Assembly: GCA_015068345.1 (NCBI GenBank)
Contig: SVKS01000012.1
Span: 1-33,751, forward strand
DNA from: Oscillospiraceae bacterium
GTDB taxonomy: Bacteria > Bacillota > Clostridia > Oscillospirales > QAMX01
Reading direction: 5' to 3'
Length of the DNA stretch: 33,751 nt
Shown one piece after another: positions 7,423-15,004 of the stretch. The notes under the pieces are model-generated. The model searched no databases. It saw only the letters and a program-made list of their open reading frames with translations, and was not told where the DNA came from. The position numbers were made by a program, and so were the translations under genes. Each line of letters opens with the position of its first letter. Positions within the stretch are counted from its first letter, which is position 1.

Positions 7423-9996
7423 TTAACCACGGGCCGCAACACGGAGCCCGGTGGGGTAACGGCCGCTCTTTCTACCATACAGAGCAAAGCCGCAATCGGA
7501 TTGCATTTCAATTTTCAGTGTCTTATCTTCCCCAACCAAGTCGGCAGGGATCATCATGGAAACCAGATAGCCGTAGCTTCCGGCTTCGTCCAGCTTCCGA
7601 TCATTTTCCTGGTAATGCCAGGACAGGCAACCCCGGGCATCCGCCGGCGCATCCGCCAGCTGGGTCTTCATGATCTTATCGTTGACGGTAACCACCAGAT
7701 TGGTTGGATAGGGGGTCTCATCGGTCATATAGTAGCAGTTCTTATTTTCGCCCCGGTCAACCTTATAGCCAAGCATGTAGTTGGCATCCCGCACATCATC
7801 CCGCAGATTTTCGGGATGATCGTGGGAGAATTCTTCTCTGGCAGAAGCTTCAAAAACAAGCTCCAAGCCCTTGGAAACATCCAGGTCACCAAGCGCCACA
7901 TCAAAGTATACCTTACCGGTGCCAAGCAGGTTAAGCTTTTCGCCCTTTTGGCACAGAATGGCATCGCCTTCGGTTCTGGCATCCTTCAGGGAAACCACGA
8001 CACCCTTGGCGCTGTCCGCCACATCGAAGCAGACAAAGTTACGCATCACAATCTTGCCACAGGCAGTTTCCAGATAGAGGCGAACCACCGCCACCGCATC
8101 CTGGTTGGGGGCTGCAAAGGTGACCTTTCCAAGGGAGGTCAGACCGTAAGCATTCCAGGAAACCGGCAGAAGCTTACTGTCGCCAAAGTGCTCCGCTCCA
8201 TCCCCGTCTGCGTACCAAAGTTCAGCACGAACCAGCATGTCTTTACCATGGTTTTCATCGGTGAAGGAGGAAACAAAGAGGGGCAGAGAGATGGTCTCCC
8301 CTGCTTTCACGGTGGTCATGGGAGCCATGTCGCAGGCCAGGAAGTCCTGGGCGTGCAGGTCCACCATGCTCATACCGGGGACATAGGCATCGTAGCCAAA
8401 GATCTTCTCGCTGTTATCAATGCGGTAGTAGCCGTTGAATTCGTTGATGACGTCATGGAATTCGGTGAATACGAAACCGCAAAGCTTTTCAGTCAGGCGG
8501 AACTGATTGATCATGTAATGATAGTGCCATGCCATATCAGAGTCACCGGCATTGCCATCGATGCCCCACACGTTGCCGCACTCGCTGTTCATCAGGGGAA
8601 CGTCGGCCATGGTGTTACCTTCAGTATAGTTAAAGGTGCTACCTACGAAGCTCTTTTCGGCAAAGGAGGAAATCACTTCCTTCACCGGGCCGTAACCATT
8701 GGAATAGAAATGCCAGGTGTTGATATCGGTTTCCACGTGGTCGTAGTTACAGGGGGAGTTGTCCTCCACCAGACGGGTAGGATCCATAGCCTTGGCCAGA
8801 TGGTAGTTTTTGCGGACCCATTCCTGGGTTTCCTTGGTGTAAGAACGATTCTTGGCATCGGTCCGGTCGCCGGTAAAGAGACCCCAGGTTTCGTTGTAAA
8901 GGACCCAATGGACGATGGCAGGGTGGTTGATATCCCGGCGCATGCATTCCACCATCTGTTCGTCAAAGAGGGTTCTGGCCTTTTCGTTGGGTTCACCCCA
9001 GAAGCAGGGGATATCCTGGATGATCATCAGACCGTGCTTGTCCGCATAGTAAAGCTTCAGGGGTTCTTCGGTCTTGATATGGATACGGGCCGAATTGAGT
9101 CCCAGCTTCTTCATGCGAAGGATTTCAGTCTCCTCTTCCTCATTGGTGGGTAGAGTAAAGAAGCCCCAGGGATTGAAGGACTGGTCAAGAGTAGAGTTGA
9201 TATAAATAGGCTTCCCGTTGAGGGTCACGTAGCGGCAACCGTTTTCGCACTTGATGGTGCCCACTTCCCGAATACCAAAATAGCTTTCCACCACGTCCAC
9301 CACACCGTCTTTGTGAAGGCGAAGGGTTCCTTCGTAAAGGTTAGGTTCATCCGGGCTCCAGAGCTTTGGTTCGGCAATGGTGAGCTCCAGGTGGTTATCC
9401 TTTCCCCAAACCGTAACGCCGCCAAAGGTGGCTTCCAGAAGATCAAATTCTCCCACCGTTTTGAAGTCAAAGGTGACTTTACCGGAGCATTCGGTACGGA
9501 TCACCACGTGGTCAATGTAGTTTGCAGGACGTTCTTCCAGATAAACCGTCTGCCAAATGCCGCGGATATTGCCGTAACCCTGCTTGCCGTAGGTTTGGTA
9601 ATCCTTGTTGTCCAGGTCTTCGGCAATGACAATGATCTCATTGTCCCCATTCTTGTTCCAAACAGAAGTAACTTCCACTTCGATGGGAGCATACCCTCCC
9701 TGATGAGTGGCAAGCTTTTCCCCATTGACGTACACTTCGGTGGTGTAATCGCTGGCACCGATAATTAAGAAGAGTTTTGCGAGGGTCGGGGTATAGCGAA
9801 CCACCTTCCGATAGAAGCCCTTGCCGGTCTTATCTTCCTCATGGACTCCCGACAGGGGGGCCGCCCAGGAGAAGGGAACGGTGATGGTCTTATCAAAAAT
9901 CGGTTCGTCAAAGGAGAACTGCCAGGGTCCGTTCAAATTCTGCCAATTGGTACGTTTTTTATCGGGGCGGGGATGCATGGGTTTGGGAATGTTCAT
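7423..9996 (-). CDS. Glycoside hydrolase family 2 enzyme
   Basis: An 857-residue GH2 protein without signal peptide. Domain order follows the family: N-terminal jelly-roll sugar-binding domain (to about 170), immunoglobulin-like domain (about 180-260), TIM-barrel catalytic domain (about 265-570) and C-terminal beta domains. The acid/base is probably Glu369 in WVLYNETWG, the nucleophile Glu472 in LMNSECGNVWG. The family includes beta-galactosidase, beta-glucuronidase, beta-mannosidase and alpha-L-arabinofuranosidase; LacZ- or GusA-specific loops are not recognisable, so specificity is left open. As first gene of a three-gene operon with a GH109-like enzyme, it may trim a glycan containing N-acetylgalactosamine. 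RBS ATGGAGG; promoter at 10081-10109. Confidence 0.9.
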   Translation of the reverse strand: MNIPKPMHPRPDKKRTNWQNLNGPWQFSFDEPIFDKTITVPFSWAAPLSGVHEEDKTGKGFYRKVVRYTPTLAKLFLIIGASDYTTEVYVNGEKLATHQGGYAPIEVEVTSVWNKNGDNEIIVIAEDLDNKDYQTYGKQGYGNIRGIWQTVYLEERPANYIDHVVIRTECSGKVTFDFKTVGEFDLLEATFGGVTVWGKDNHLELTIAEPKLWSPDEPNLYEGTLRLHKDGVVDVVESYFGIREVGTIKCENGCRYVTLNGKPIYINSTLDQSFNPWGFFTLPTNEEEETEILRMKKLGLNSARIHIKTEEPLKLYYADKHGLMIIQDIPCFWGEPNEKARTLFDEQMVECMRRDINHPAIVHWVLYNETWGLFTGDRTDAKNRSYTKETQEWVRKNYHLAKAMDPTRLVEDNSPCNYDHVETDINTWHFYSNGYGPVKEVISSFAEKSFVGSTFNYTEGNTMADVPLMNSECGNVWGIDGNAGDSDMAWHYHYMINQFRLTEKLCGFVFTEFHDVINEFNGYYRIDNSEKIFGYDAYVPGMSMVDLHAQDFLACDMAPMTTVKAGETISLPLFVSSFTDENHGKDMLVRAELWYADGDGAEHFGDSKLLPVSWNAYGLTSLGKVTFAAPNQDAVAVVRLYLETACGKIVMRNFVCFDVADSAKGVVVSLKDARTEGDAILCQKGEKLNLLGTGKVYFDVALGDLDVSKGLELVFEASAREEFSHDHPENLRDDVRDANYMLGYKVDRGENKNCYYMTDETPYPTNLVVTVNDKIMKTQLADAPADARGCLSWHYQENDRKLDEAGSYGYLVSMMIPADLVGEDKTLKIEMQSDCGFALYGRKSGRYPTGLRVAARG

Positions 9997-10080
9997 TCAC
10001 ATACCTCCATATATTTATCAAATTCCATACGTTTCTCATCGGGAAAAGGGCATACTACCCCTTCCCCATTTACATCTTCT

Positions 10081-10109
10081 ATTATAGCCCACGCGATTCA
10101 AAATGGCAA
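10081..10109 (-). promoter_or_regulatory. Sigma-A promoter of the GH2 operon
   Basis: TTGCCA (10109..10104), 17-bp spacer and perfect TATAAT (10086..10081) on the minus strand. Transcription would begin near 10074, leaving a leader of about 78 bases. It is divergent from the spoIVA promoter, whose -35 is 18 bp away. Confidence 0.8.
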
Positions 10110-10127
10110 CTGTTTTTTCGCACTTCC

Positions 10128-10158
10128 GGCATATTCCCCCTCGTCCATTCATAAGTAT
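10128..10158 (+). promoter_or_regulatory. Sigma-E-type sporulation promoter of spoIVA
   Basis: GGCATATT (10128-10135), 14-bp spacer, then CATAAGTAT (10150-10158). This fits the sigma-E pattern of a GKMATATT-like -35 and CATACAMT-like -10. No sigma-A promoter is visible on this strand, consistent with mother-cell-specific expression. Confidence 0.7.
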
Positions 10159-10191
10159 GAAACACAATTTGAAAATTCACGGAGGGACAAC

Positions 10192-11676
10192 ATGACCGTT
10201 TCCAAAGAAATATATCGGGATATCGCCGAACGCACCGGGGGCAATATCTATATCGGCGTGGTGGGCCCGGTGCGGACCGGTAAATCCACCTTCATCAAAA
10301 ACTTTATGGAATCCCTGGTTTTGCCAGCCATGACCGACGAAGCCGCCCGGACCCGGGCCAGGGACGAATTGCCCCAAAGCGGATCGGGCCGAACCATTAC
10401 CACCTCCGAACCCAAATTCGTCCCCGAACAGGCGGTGGAATTGGATTTGGAAGGGGTTCATATGCGGGTACGCCTGGCCGATTGCGTGGGCTACATGGTG
10501 GATGGCGCTTTGGGTGGGGAAGAAAACGGTGAAGAACGGCTGGTGGATACCCCCTGGTTTGATAATGCTGTAGCCCTGACTGCCGCCGCAGAGGAGGGTA
10601 CCCGCCGGGTCATGCGGGAACATGCCACGGTGGGTATTGTTATTACAAGCGATGGCACCATCACCGACCTGCCCCGAGAGGCATATGAAAAAGCAGAAGC
10701 CGAAATTCTTTCGGAAATGACCGATTCCGGCAAGCCTTTCATCCTGTTGGTCAACTCCAAGTCCCCCGCTTCCCCGGAATCACAGGCAGTATGCGAAGCC
10801 CTTTCCCAGCGTTATGGCATTCCTGCCCTTGGGGTAGACATTCTTCACATGGGATCAGGTGAGATTTGTGACATTCTTCGATCCCTGCTATTTGAGTTCC
10901 CCCTGGGTGATTTATCCTTTGACCTGCCAAGTTACCTGACGGATCTTCCCATGAATCACCCGATCAAGCGAAGCATCTGCGATCTTCTGCTTGGTGTAAC
11001 CGAAGGCATCGGGGTAATTCGGGAGCTGGAAGCGCTTCCTGCCCGTCTTTTGGAATGCCCTCAACTGGAAGAAGCCCTTCTTTCGTCTGTTACTCTTTCG
11101 GATGGTTCCGCCAGAATTACCCTTTCTCCTCCCCGCTCGTTGTTTTTCGAACTGCTTAGCGAATCCCTTCCCCAGGGGTATCAGGTCACGTCTGACGAAG
11201 CACTGGTCCCCCTGCTTCGGGAGCTTGCGGAATTCAAGGAGAAATACAGCCGCTACACCGCAAGCCTGGAGGAAGCCCTTGCCAACGGCTACAGTATGAT
11301 CACCCCGGAAGTCACCGAGCTCAGACTGGAGGAACCTGAGATCGTGCGAAAGGGCGGCCGCTTCGGGGTAAAGCTTTCCGCCTCCGCTCCCTCCCTCCAT
11401 TTGATGCTCACCAACATCGAAAGCACCGTCTGTCCCATGGTGGGCAGCGAAAAGCAATCGGAGGAGCTGGTGGATTACCTGATTGGGGAATTCGAGGACG
11501 ATCCCCAAAAGCTCTGGGCATCCAACATTTTTGGCAAATCCCTCAGCGACCTGATCAACGATGGTCTTTCCGCCAAGCTTGCCCACGTTTCAGGGGAAAC
11601 CGGGCAAAATTTCCGTGGTACCCTGGAACGGGTCATCAACGAAGGCAGCGGCGGTATGATCTGTATCATTTTGTAA
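10192..11676 (+). CDS. spoIVA: Stage IV sporulation protein A (SpoIVA)
   Basis: A 494-residue protein, matching the 492 residues of Bacillus subtilis SpoIVA. It is the ATPase that polymerises on the forespore outer membrane and forms the basement layer of the spore coat. The Walker A motif GPVRTGKST is at residues 25-33, in a nearly invariant context (GNIYIGVVGPVRTGKSTFI). SGSGRTITTSEPKF, ADCVGYMV and the hydrophobic C-terminus GGMICIIL, needed for membrane targeting with SpoVM, are all present. The start is the ATG at 10192, preceded by GGAGGG; a longer open frame upstream runs through the divergent promoters and is rejected. It is the only clear plus-strand gene, monocistronic, and shows that the organism's lineage forms endospores. 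Confidence 0.97.
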   Translation: MTVSKEIYRDIAERTGGNIYIGVVGPVRTGKSTFIKNFMESLVLPAMTDEAARTRARDELPQSGSGRTITTSEPKFVPEQAVELDLEGVHMRVRLADCVGYMVDGALGGEENGEERLVDTPWFDNAVALTAAAEEGTRRVMREHATVGIVITSDGTITDLPREAYEKAEAEILSEMTDSGKPFILLVNSKSPASPESQAVCEALSQRYGIPALGVDILHMGSGEICDILRSLLFEFPLGDLSFDLPSYLTDLPMNHPIKRSICDLLLGVTEGIGVIRELEALPARLLECPQLEEALLSSVTLSDGSARITLSPPRSLFFELLSESLPQGYQVTSDEALVPLLRELAEFKEKYSRYTASLEEALANGYSMITPEVTELRLEEPEIVRKGGRFGVKLSASAPSLHLMLTNIESTVCPMVGSEKQSEELVDYLIGEFEDDPQKLWASNIFGKSLSDLINDGLSAKLAHVSGETGQNFRGTLERVINEGSGGMICIIL

Positions 11677-11713
11677 ATGCAAAACCATATCTCCTAAAAC
11701 CTTCTCCCATACA

Positions 11714-11741
11714 AAACAGCCGCCCGAAAAGGCGGCTGTTT
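11714..11741. terminator. Bidirectional terminator between spoIVA and the converging lipoprotein gene
   Basis: AAACAGCCGCC (11714-11724) pairs with GGCGGCTGTTT (11731-11741) around a six-base loop. A/T-rich flanks on both sides suit termination of both converging genes, although the U tracts are short. Confidence 0.75.
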
Positions 11742-11751
11742 ACCATGGGTA

Positions 11752-14103
11752 TCAACTTTGTTCCGCAAGGTAGATGGATATACGGTTTTGCACATACTCG
11801 GCGGCTTGTTTGGCGGTACTGCTTCCGGAAAAGTATCGTCCCGCTTCCTCGTACATGACGTCAAACACATCGTTACGGAAATACTGAAAATGGTCACCCC
11901 TGCGGATCACTTCCCAAGTTTTGTCGTACTGTTCCTGCCCACATCCCCGGTTGTGTGCCTCCAGCATTTCTCTCAGCACTTCCAGGTCTTCGGTGATTTC
12001 GATCTCCCCGTCAATGTTTCGTTTCAAAAACCGATCGGTTTCATCCCGGTTGACCGAAAGCGGATAGAGGGAAACGTTCAGGTCTTTGGACGGGAACTCT
12101 TCTATAATGTTTTCCAAAAAGTGCCACTTCAGAAATTCTCCCGAAGCTTCCCGGCTTGCCTTGTCATCCACTACTGCGAAAAACTCTGGCACGTAGATCT
12201 CAAACCCATCATAAACCGAGGAGGGAATGGGGTAAATAACCCAAACCCATTGCGTAACTCCCACTTCCGAGGCAGGTAAGCTTATCAGATATTCCTTCGA
12301 TTCTTCCACATTCAGGAACTCATTGTTCGGCATGGAATCTTGAAGAGGAATATTCAAACTGTACATAGAATAGGGCTGGGCGGTGTACTGATCCACCTCT
12401 TCCTGGGTGCTTCCCTTGTTGCAGAATTCCAGCAGGGCTTCGAAGGTCCCATCATCGAAGTGACAGGTGTTGGTTTCCCAATTGATCCACTCGTCCAGAT
12501 CCTGGCCGAAGGTGGTAAACAACATCCGTTTGGTCAACGGCTCAAAATAATCGGGAACCTTTTCCGAAAGATAATCGTAGTATTCCAACCGATTCTCAAA
12601 GGTTACCCCTTCTTCCATATACCGGGCGTCGGTGGATTCTCCTCGAATCCAGAAGCTTCTGGGCAGATAATAGCAGACTCCGTCCAGTCGGGTGGCATCC
12701 ACAATGTTTTCGACCAGTACGTCCTTTTCAAATAGCTCCGGAGCCACCTCTTCCAAAGGTGCCAGAATGTCCTGCTTCACGTAGTTTTTCAGCATAAACT
12801 GATCCCGGGAGATCACCATGGAGATTTCTCCCGAAAGAAGAGCCAGGTTTAGGTCGGTTTGATCATCAAATTCCTTCACCACAAAAGCATAGTTTTCCGA
12901 AACCCGATTGAATTTGGAGAAGGTCAGGGTCAGTTCACTAACATCCCCATACAGGTTGATAACCCCGGCGGTAAAAACCTGTTTTTGCTCTCCGGTAGCA
13001 ACCTCCGCCCCGGAAAGTTCGATCAAAATTCCGTCGGTTGCCACTAAAATGCGTCCATCCGAAAGGGCACGTACTGCCCGCACGTGGGAGGATTCGTTCA
13101 CCCCAAAAAAGATCAAATCGGCAATTCGCTTGCTTTCCTTCCCATCGGTGCGCCATAGCTCACTTCCACACATGAAGTAACCATATTTACCGTCGCTGAA
13201 AGCGCCGCCAGTGGCTTTTCCGTCAATTTTCTTTCCTTCCAGAGGAAGCTCAGTCATTTCGGGGGACAGGGGTACCAGCCGGGTTTCCTCCCAAAGGGTA
13301 TCCACCACCTGTTCACTCCGATCGTTCTCCCACACGTGCACCAGTGCATAGGGGATTCCGTCAATGCCGATCAGCCCGCAATACTGATATTCCGGAGCGC
13401 CGGGACGCCACGTTGGTTGTTCTACAAAGTGGTCATTGATGTAGAGTTGCCGCCAACCGTCAATGTAGTAATGGACACCGGCATAGATATTCCCATCCTG
13501 TTCCATTAATTGAGCACTAGCACCATAATTGGCCAATATCCATCCATTGCCATCAAGCCATTCTTCCGGAACAACCTTGTTTTCCAATCGTTCACCATTC
13601 CTATAGAAAAAATATTCAACACACCAATATACAGGTTCTTCCTTTGCTTCCACAAGAAAAGGTTCTGCACCAAAAGCAAGATCAACCGAAGAATTATAAT
13701 ATACCGAAGCCTCATACGGAGAAATCGTTTTCTGCCGTTTTTCTGTATTCTCTACGAAATCCATGTCGTAATATCGATGTTCTGTTATATAAGGAGTTCC
13801 CGCCACACCTGAAACAATGATTCCGCCTATTTCCCAATTTTCTACTCCGATGGTGGCACGGAGCTCGCCATCCACTTCAATGACATCGAGAATGGTTTCG
13901 TTTTCGGCAAGACCAAGGTTGATAATGTTACCGACGTAGTTGTTGTAAGTAGATACCCTGCTTTGAAGTTCCTTATTCTCCTCGTAAGATTTTCCCATAC
14001 ACGAAGTAAGAAACAAGCAAAGAAAAAGGTTCAAACATACCAGTGTTACAATTATGCCTTTTTTTGATGCACACAACATTCTTATATTTTTTCGATATGC
14101 CAT
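11752..14103 (-). CDS. Large lipoprotein with ABC solute-binding-like C-terminal half
   Basis: A 783-residue lipoprotein; the signal sequence ends in the lipobox LTSC with Cys35. Residues of roughly 60-380 form a beta-rich, propeller-like region with SDGKYGYF and LWRTDGK repeats. The C-terminal half resembles family 1 extracellular solute-binding proteins (LALLSGEISMVISRDQF, DILAPLEEV), ending in the motif VQNRISIYLAEQS. Whole-length relatives lie at 20503-22467 and 22564-24540. No permease or ATPase gene is adjacent, so it may bind a ligand for a distant transporter or act as a receptor. The 5' third (about 13500-14103) is visibly more AT-rich than the rest, suggesting a mosaic gene. RBS is weak (GGCGAG). 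It converges with spoIVA on a shared terminator. Confidence 0.7.
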   Translation of the reverse strand: MAYRKNIRMLCASKKGIIVTLVCLNLFLCLFLTSCMGKSYEENKELQSRVSTYNNYVGNIINLGLAENETILDVIEVDGELRATIGVENWEIGGIIVSGVAGTPYITEHRYYDMDFVENTEKRQKTISPYEASVYYNSSVDLAFGAEPFLVEAKEEPVYWCVEYFFYRNGERLENKVVPEEWLDGNGWILANYGASAQLMEQDGNIYAGVHYYIDGWRQLYINDHFVEQPTWRPGAPEYQYCGLIGIDGIPYALVHVWENDRSEQVVDTLWEETRLVPLSPEMTELPLEGKKIDGKATGGAFSDGKYGYFMCGSELWRTDGKESKRIADLIFFGVNESSHVRAVRALSDGRILVATDGILIELSGAEVATGEQKQVFTAGVINLYGDVSELTLTFSKFNRVSENYAFVVKEFDDQTDLNLALLSGEISMVISRDQFMLKNYVKQDILAPLEEVAPELFEKDVLVENIVDATRLDGVCYYLPRSFWIRGESTDARYMEEGVTFENRLEYYDYLSEKVPDYFEPLTKRMLFTTFGQDLDEWINWETNTCHFDDGTFEALLEFCNKGSTQEEVDQYTAQPYSMYSLNIPLQDSMPNNEFLNVEESKEYLISLPASEVGVTQWVWVIYPIPSSVYDGFEIYVPEFFAVVDDKASREASGEFLKWHFLENIIEEFPSKDLNVSLYPLSVNRDETDRFLKRNIDGEIEITEDLEVLREMLEAHNRGCGQEQYDKTWEVIRRGDHFQYFRNDVFDVMYEEAGRYFSGSSTAKQAAEYVQNRISIYLAEQS

Positions 14104-14159
14104 ATCATTACTCGCCGACTATGATGTAACATTTACGGAAATACCATGTACATAGTCCG

Positions 14160-14190
14160 TCTCCCTGTCTTGACAAACAAGTCAGGGAGA
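14160..14190 (-). repeat. Strong hairpin in the leader of the large lipoprotein gene
   Basis: TCTCCCTGTCTTG (14160-14172) pairs with CAAGTCAGGGAGA (14178-14190), 12 of 13 positions, loop of five. No U tract follows, so it is not a standard terminator for the SH3 gene. It lies downstream of the putative promoter at 14216-14244, so it would sit in the 5' leader of the lipoprotein mRNA, as stabiliser or regulatory site. Confidence 0.6.
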
Positions 14191-14215
14191 TGGAACTATA
14201 TACTTCCGTTTACTT

Positions 14216-14244
14216 TTTATATCCAGTTGCTCTTTTATGATCAA
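14216..14244 (-). promoter_or_regulatory. Candidate promoter of the large lipoprotein gene
   Basis: TTGATC (14244..14239), 17-bp spacer and TATAAA (14221..14216) on the minus strand; 4/6 and 5/6 to consensus. It would give a leader of roughly 105 bases that includes the hairpin at 14160-14190. Confidence 0.5.
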
Positions 14245-14256
14245 CCGGATGTATTA

Positions 14257-14592
14257 CTAAAAGAAATATGCGTCCACATGAGTTTTCAGAAGATAACCGT
14301 TATACGCTCTTCCATTAACGGTCACATCCACATGATAAAAAGATCCGGTTATGTCAAGGATTTTTACCGGTGTATTCAAAGGAACATTCCCATTAAATAC
14401 ATATCCGCTACTCGGAGACGCAGAGTTATATAGGTAGGTTCTTGTTGAGCATACCTCTCCTGTTCCGATATAATTTGCTCTGACGGTAGCCTCCGCTTCC
14501 GGAACTTCGGCAAAACTAAAAACAGAGCACAGGCTCAGTACCAGCACCAGGACGCAAACAAGCGACAGGGTACGGTAAAAACGTGTTTTCAT
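14257..14592 (-). CDS. Small secreted protein with bacterial SH3-like domain
   Basis: A 111-residue exported protein. The N-terminus is a typical signal peptide (MKTRFYRTLSLVCVLVLVLS, cleavage likely after SVFSFA near residue 28). The mature part has the pattern of a bacterial SH3 domain: YLYNSASPSSGYV (the usual LNVRSGPSTSYxV position), GNVPLNTPVKILD, SFYHVDVTVNGRAYNGYLLKTHV. Such domains bind cell-wall peptides or proteins outside the membrane. With only one domain and no catalytic partner, its role is unknown; adhesin-like wall binding is an inference. RBS GAGG is at 14601-14598. Its most notable feature is the long, highly structured leader upstream. Confidence 0.75.
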   Translation of the reverse strand: MKTRFYRTLSLVCVLVLVLSLCSVFSFAEVPEAEATVRANYIGTGEVCSTRTYLYNSASPSSGYVFNGNVPLNTPVKILDITGSFYHVDVTVNGRAYNGYLLKTHVDAYFF

Positions 14593-14870
14593 ATAAACCT
14601 CGTTTCTTTGTGACGGCAGAAACGGCAGGTCCTTTGCCCTTACCGAAGTGTTTCTGCCGCTTCCCTTCGGTAAGGACGCATCATGGCTTCAACCAATGGC
14701 GTCATTCCCTTCTTTCTGGTGTTTCCTTGGTTGATCTGAATTTCTTCCGATCTTCTTTCGGGAAACACCGTTTGCTTAATTTCATCCGCCGGACACCCGG
14801 CGGTCAATCAGCATCCTTTTGTGAAACTGCCCCATGCCCTTTTCCGGACGTTTGGGTGCAAGACTCTCCG
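14593..14870 (-). ncRNA. Highly structured leader RNA with H-type pseudoknot and kissing helix
   Basis: No gene fits this 412-bp gap (14593-15004). A promoter at 14876-14904 would start RNA near 14870. In RNA order: hairpin CCGCCGG/CCGGCGG (14803-14797 with 14792-14786); GGTGTTTCC (14769-14761) with GGAAACACC (14726-14718); GACGC (14703-14699) with GCGTC (14679-14675); and TCAACCAA in the loop of the second (14734-14727) complementary to TTGGTTGA in the loop of the third (14696-14689). Then CCTTACCGAAG (14675-14665) with CTTCGGTAAGG (14648-14638), interleaved with CGGCAGAAAC (14659-14650) and GTTTCTGCCG (14623-14614). This is an H-type pseudoknot with loops of 5, 1 and 14 bases, good geometry in this orientation but poor in the reverse. 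It could be a riboswitch-like leader or a separate RNA. I do not recognise a known class. Confidence 0.65.
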
Positions 14871-14875
14871 TCTTC

Positions 14876-14904
14876 ATCGTAGCACACATTTTATATATTG
14901 TCAA
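14876..14904 (-). promoter_or_regulatory. Promoter of the structured leader/SH3 gene
   Basis: A perfect -35 TTGACA (14904..14899), 17-bp spacer and extended -10 TGCTACGAT (hexamer TACGAT at 14881..14876) on the minus strand. Start expected near 14870. Confidence 0.75.
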
Positions 14905-14918
14905 GTATATTTTACTGA

Positions 14919-14952
14919 TTGTGCAGTATTTTGTGCAGCTTGCAAGTTGCAA
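14919..14952. repeat. Short direct repeats upstream of the leader promoter
   Basis: TTGTGCAG occurs at 14919-14926 and 14931-14938 (12-bp period), followed by the palindrome CTTGCAAG (14939-14946) and TTGCAA (14947-14952). They lie 15-48 bp upstream of the -35 on the minus strand, the usual place for an activator site. Confidence 0.4.
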
Positions 14953-15004
14953 TTCTCTCTTCCACGAAAAGTGCGCCTTGCAGGACATTTTGTATTTGTT
15001 TCGG

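Noticed and set aside
7501-9153. Open plus-strand frame of 550 codons antisense to GH2
   Set aside because: Shadow frame; the opposite strand has a complete GH2 protein with catalytic residues.
9841-10191. N-terminal extension of spoIVA by 117 codons
   Set aside because: It would cross the divergent GH2 start and both promoters; the ATG at 10192 has a GGAGGG site and gives the normal family length.
14702-14877. Two tiny minus-strand frames (31 codons at 14782-14877 and 27 codons at 14702-14785) overlapping by ATGA inside the structured leader
   Set aside because: The first ATG overlaps the -10 box and would not be in the mRNA; the second lacks a Shine-Dalgarno sequence. Their Lys/Arg/Glu bias follows from purine-rich loops. 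Leader peptides remain a weak alternative.
14593-15004. tmRNA, RNase P RNA, SRP RNA or cobalamin riboswitch in the structured gap
   Set aside because: None of the expected conserved blocks was found: no acceptor or tag for tmRNA, no GAGGAAAGUCC-like block, no SRP GGAA tetraloop domain, and no full B12 box despite a loose GACCTGCC match.
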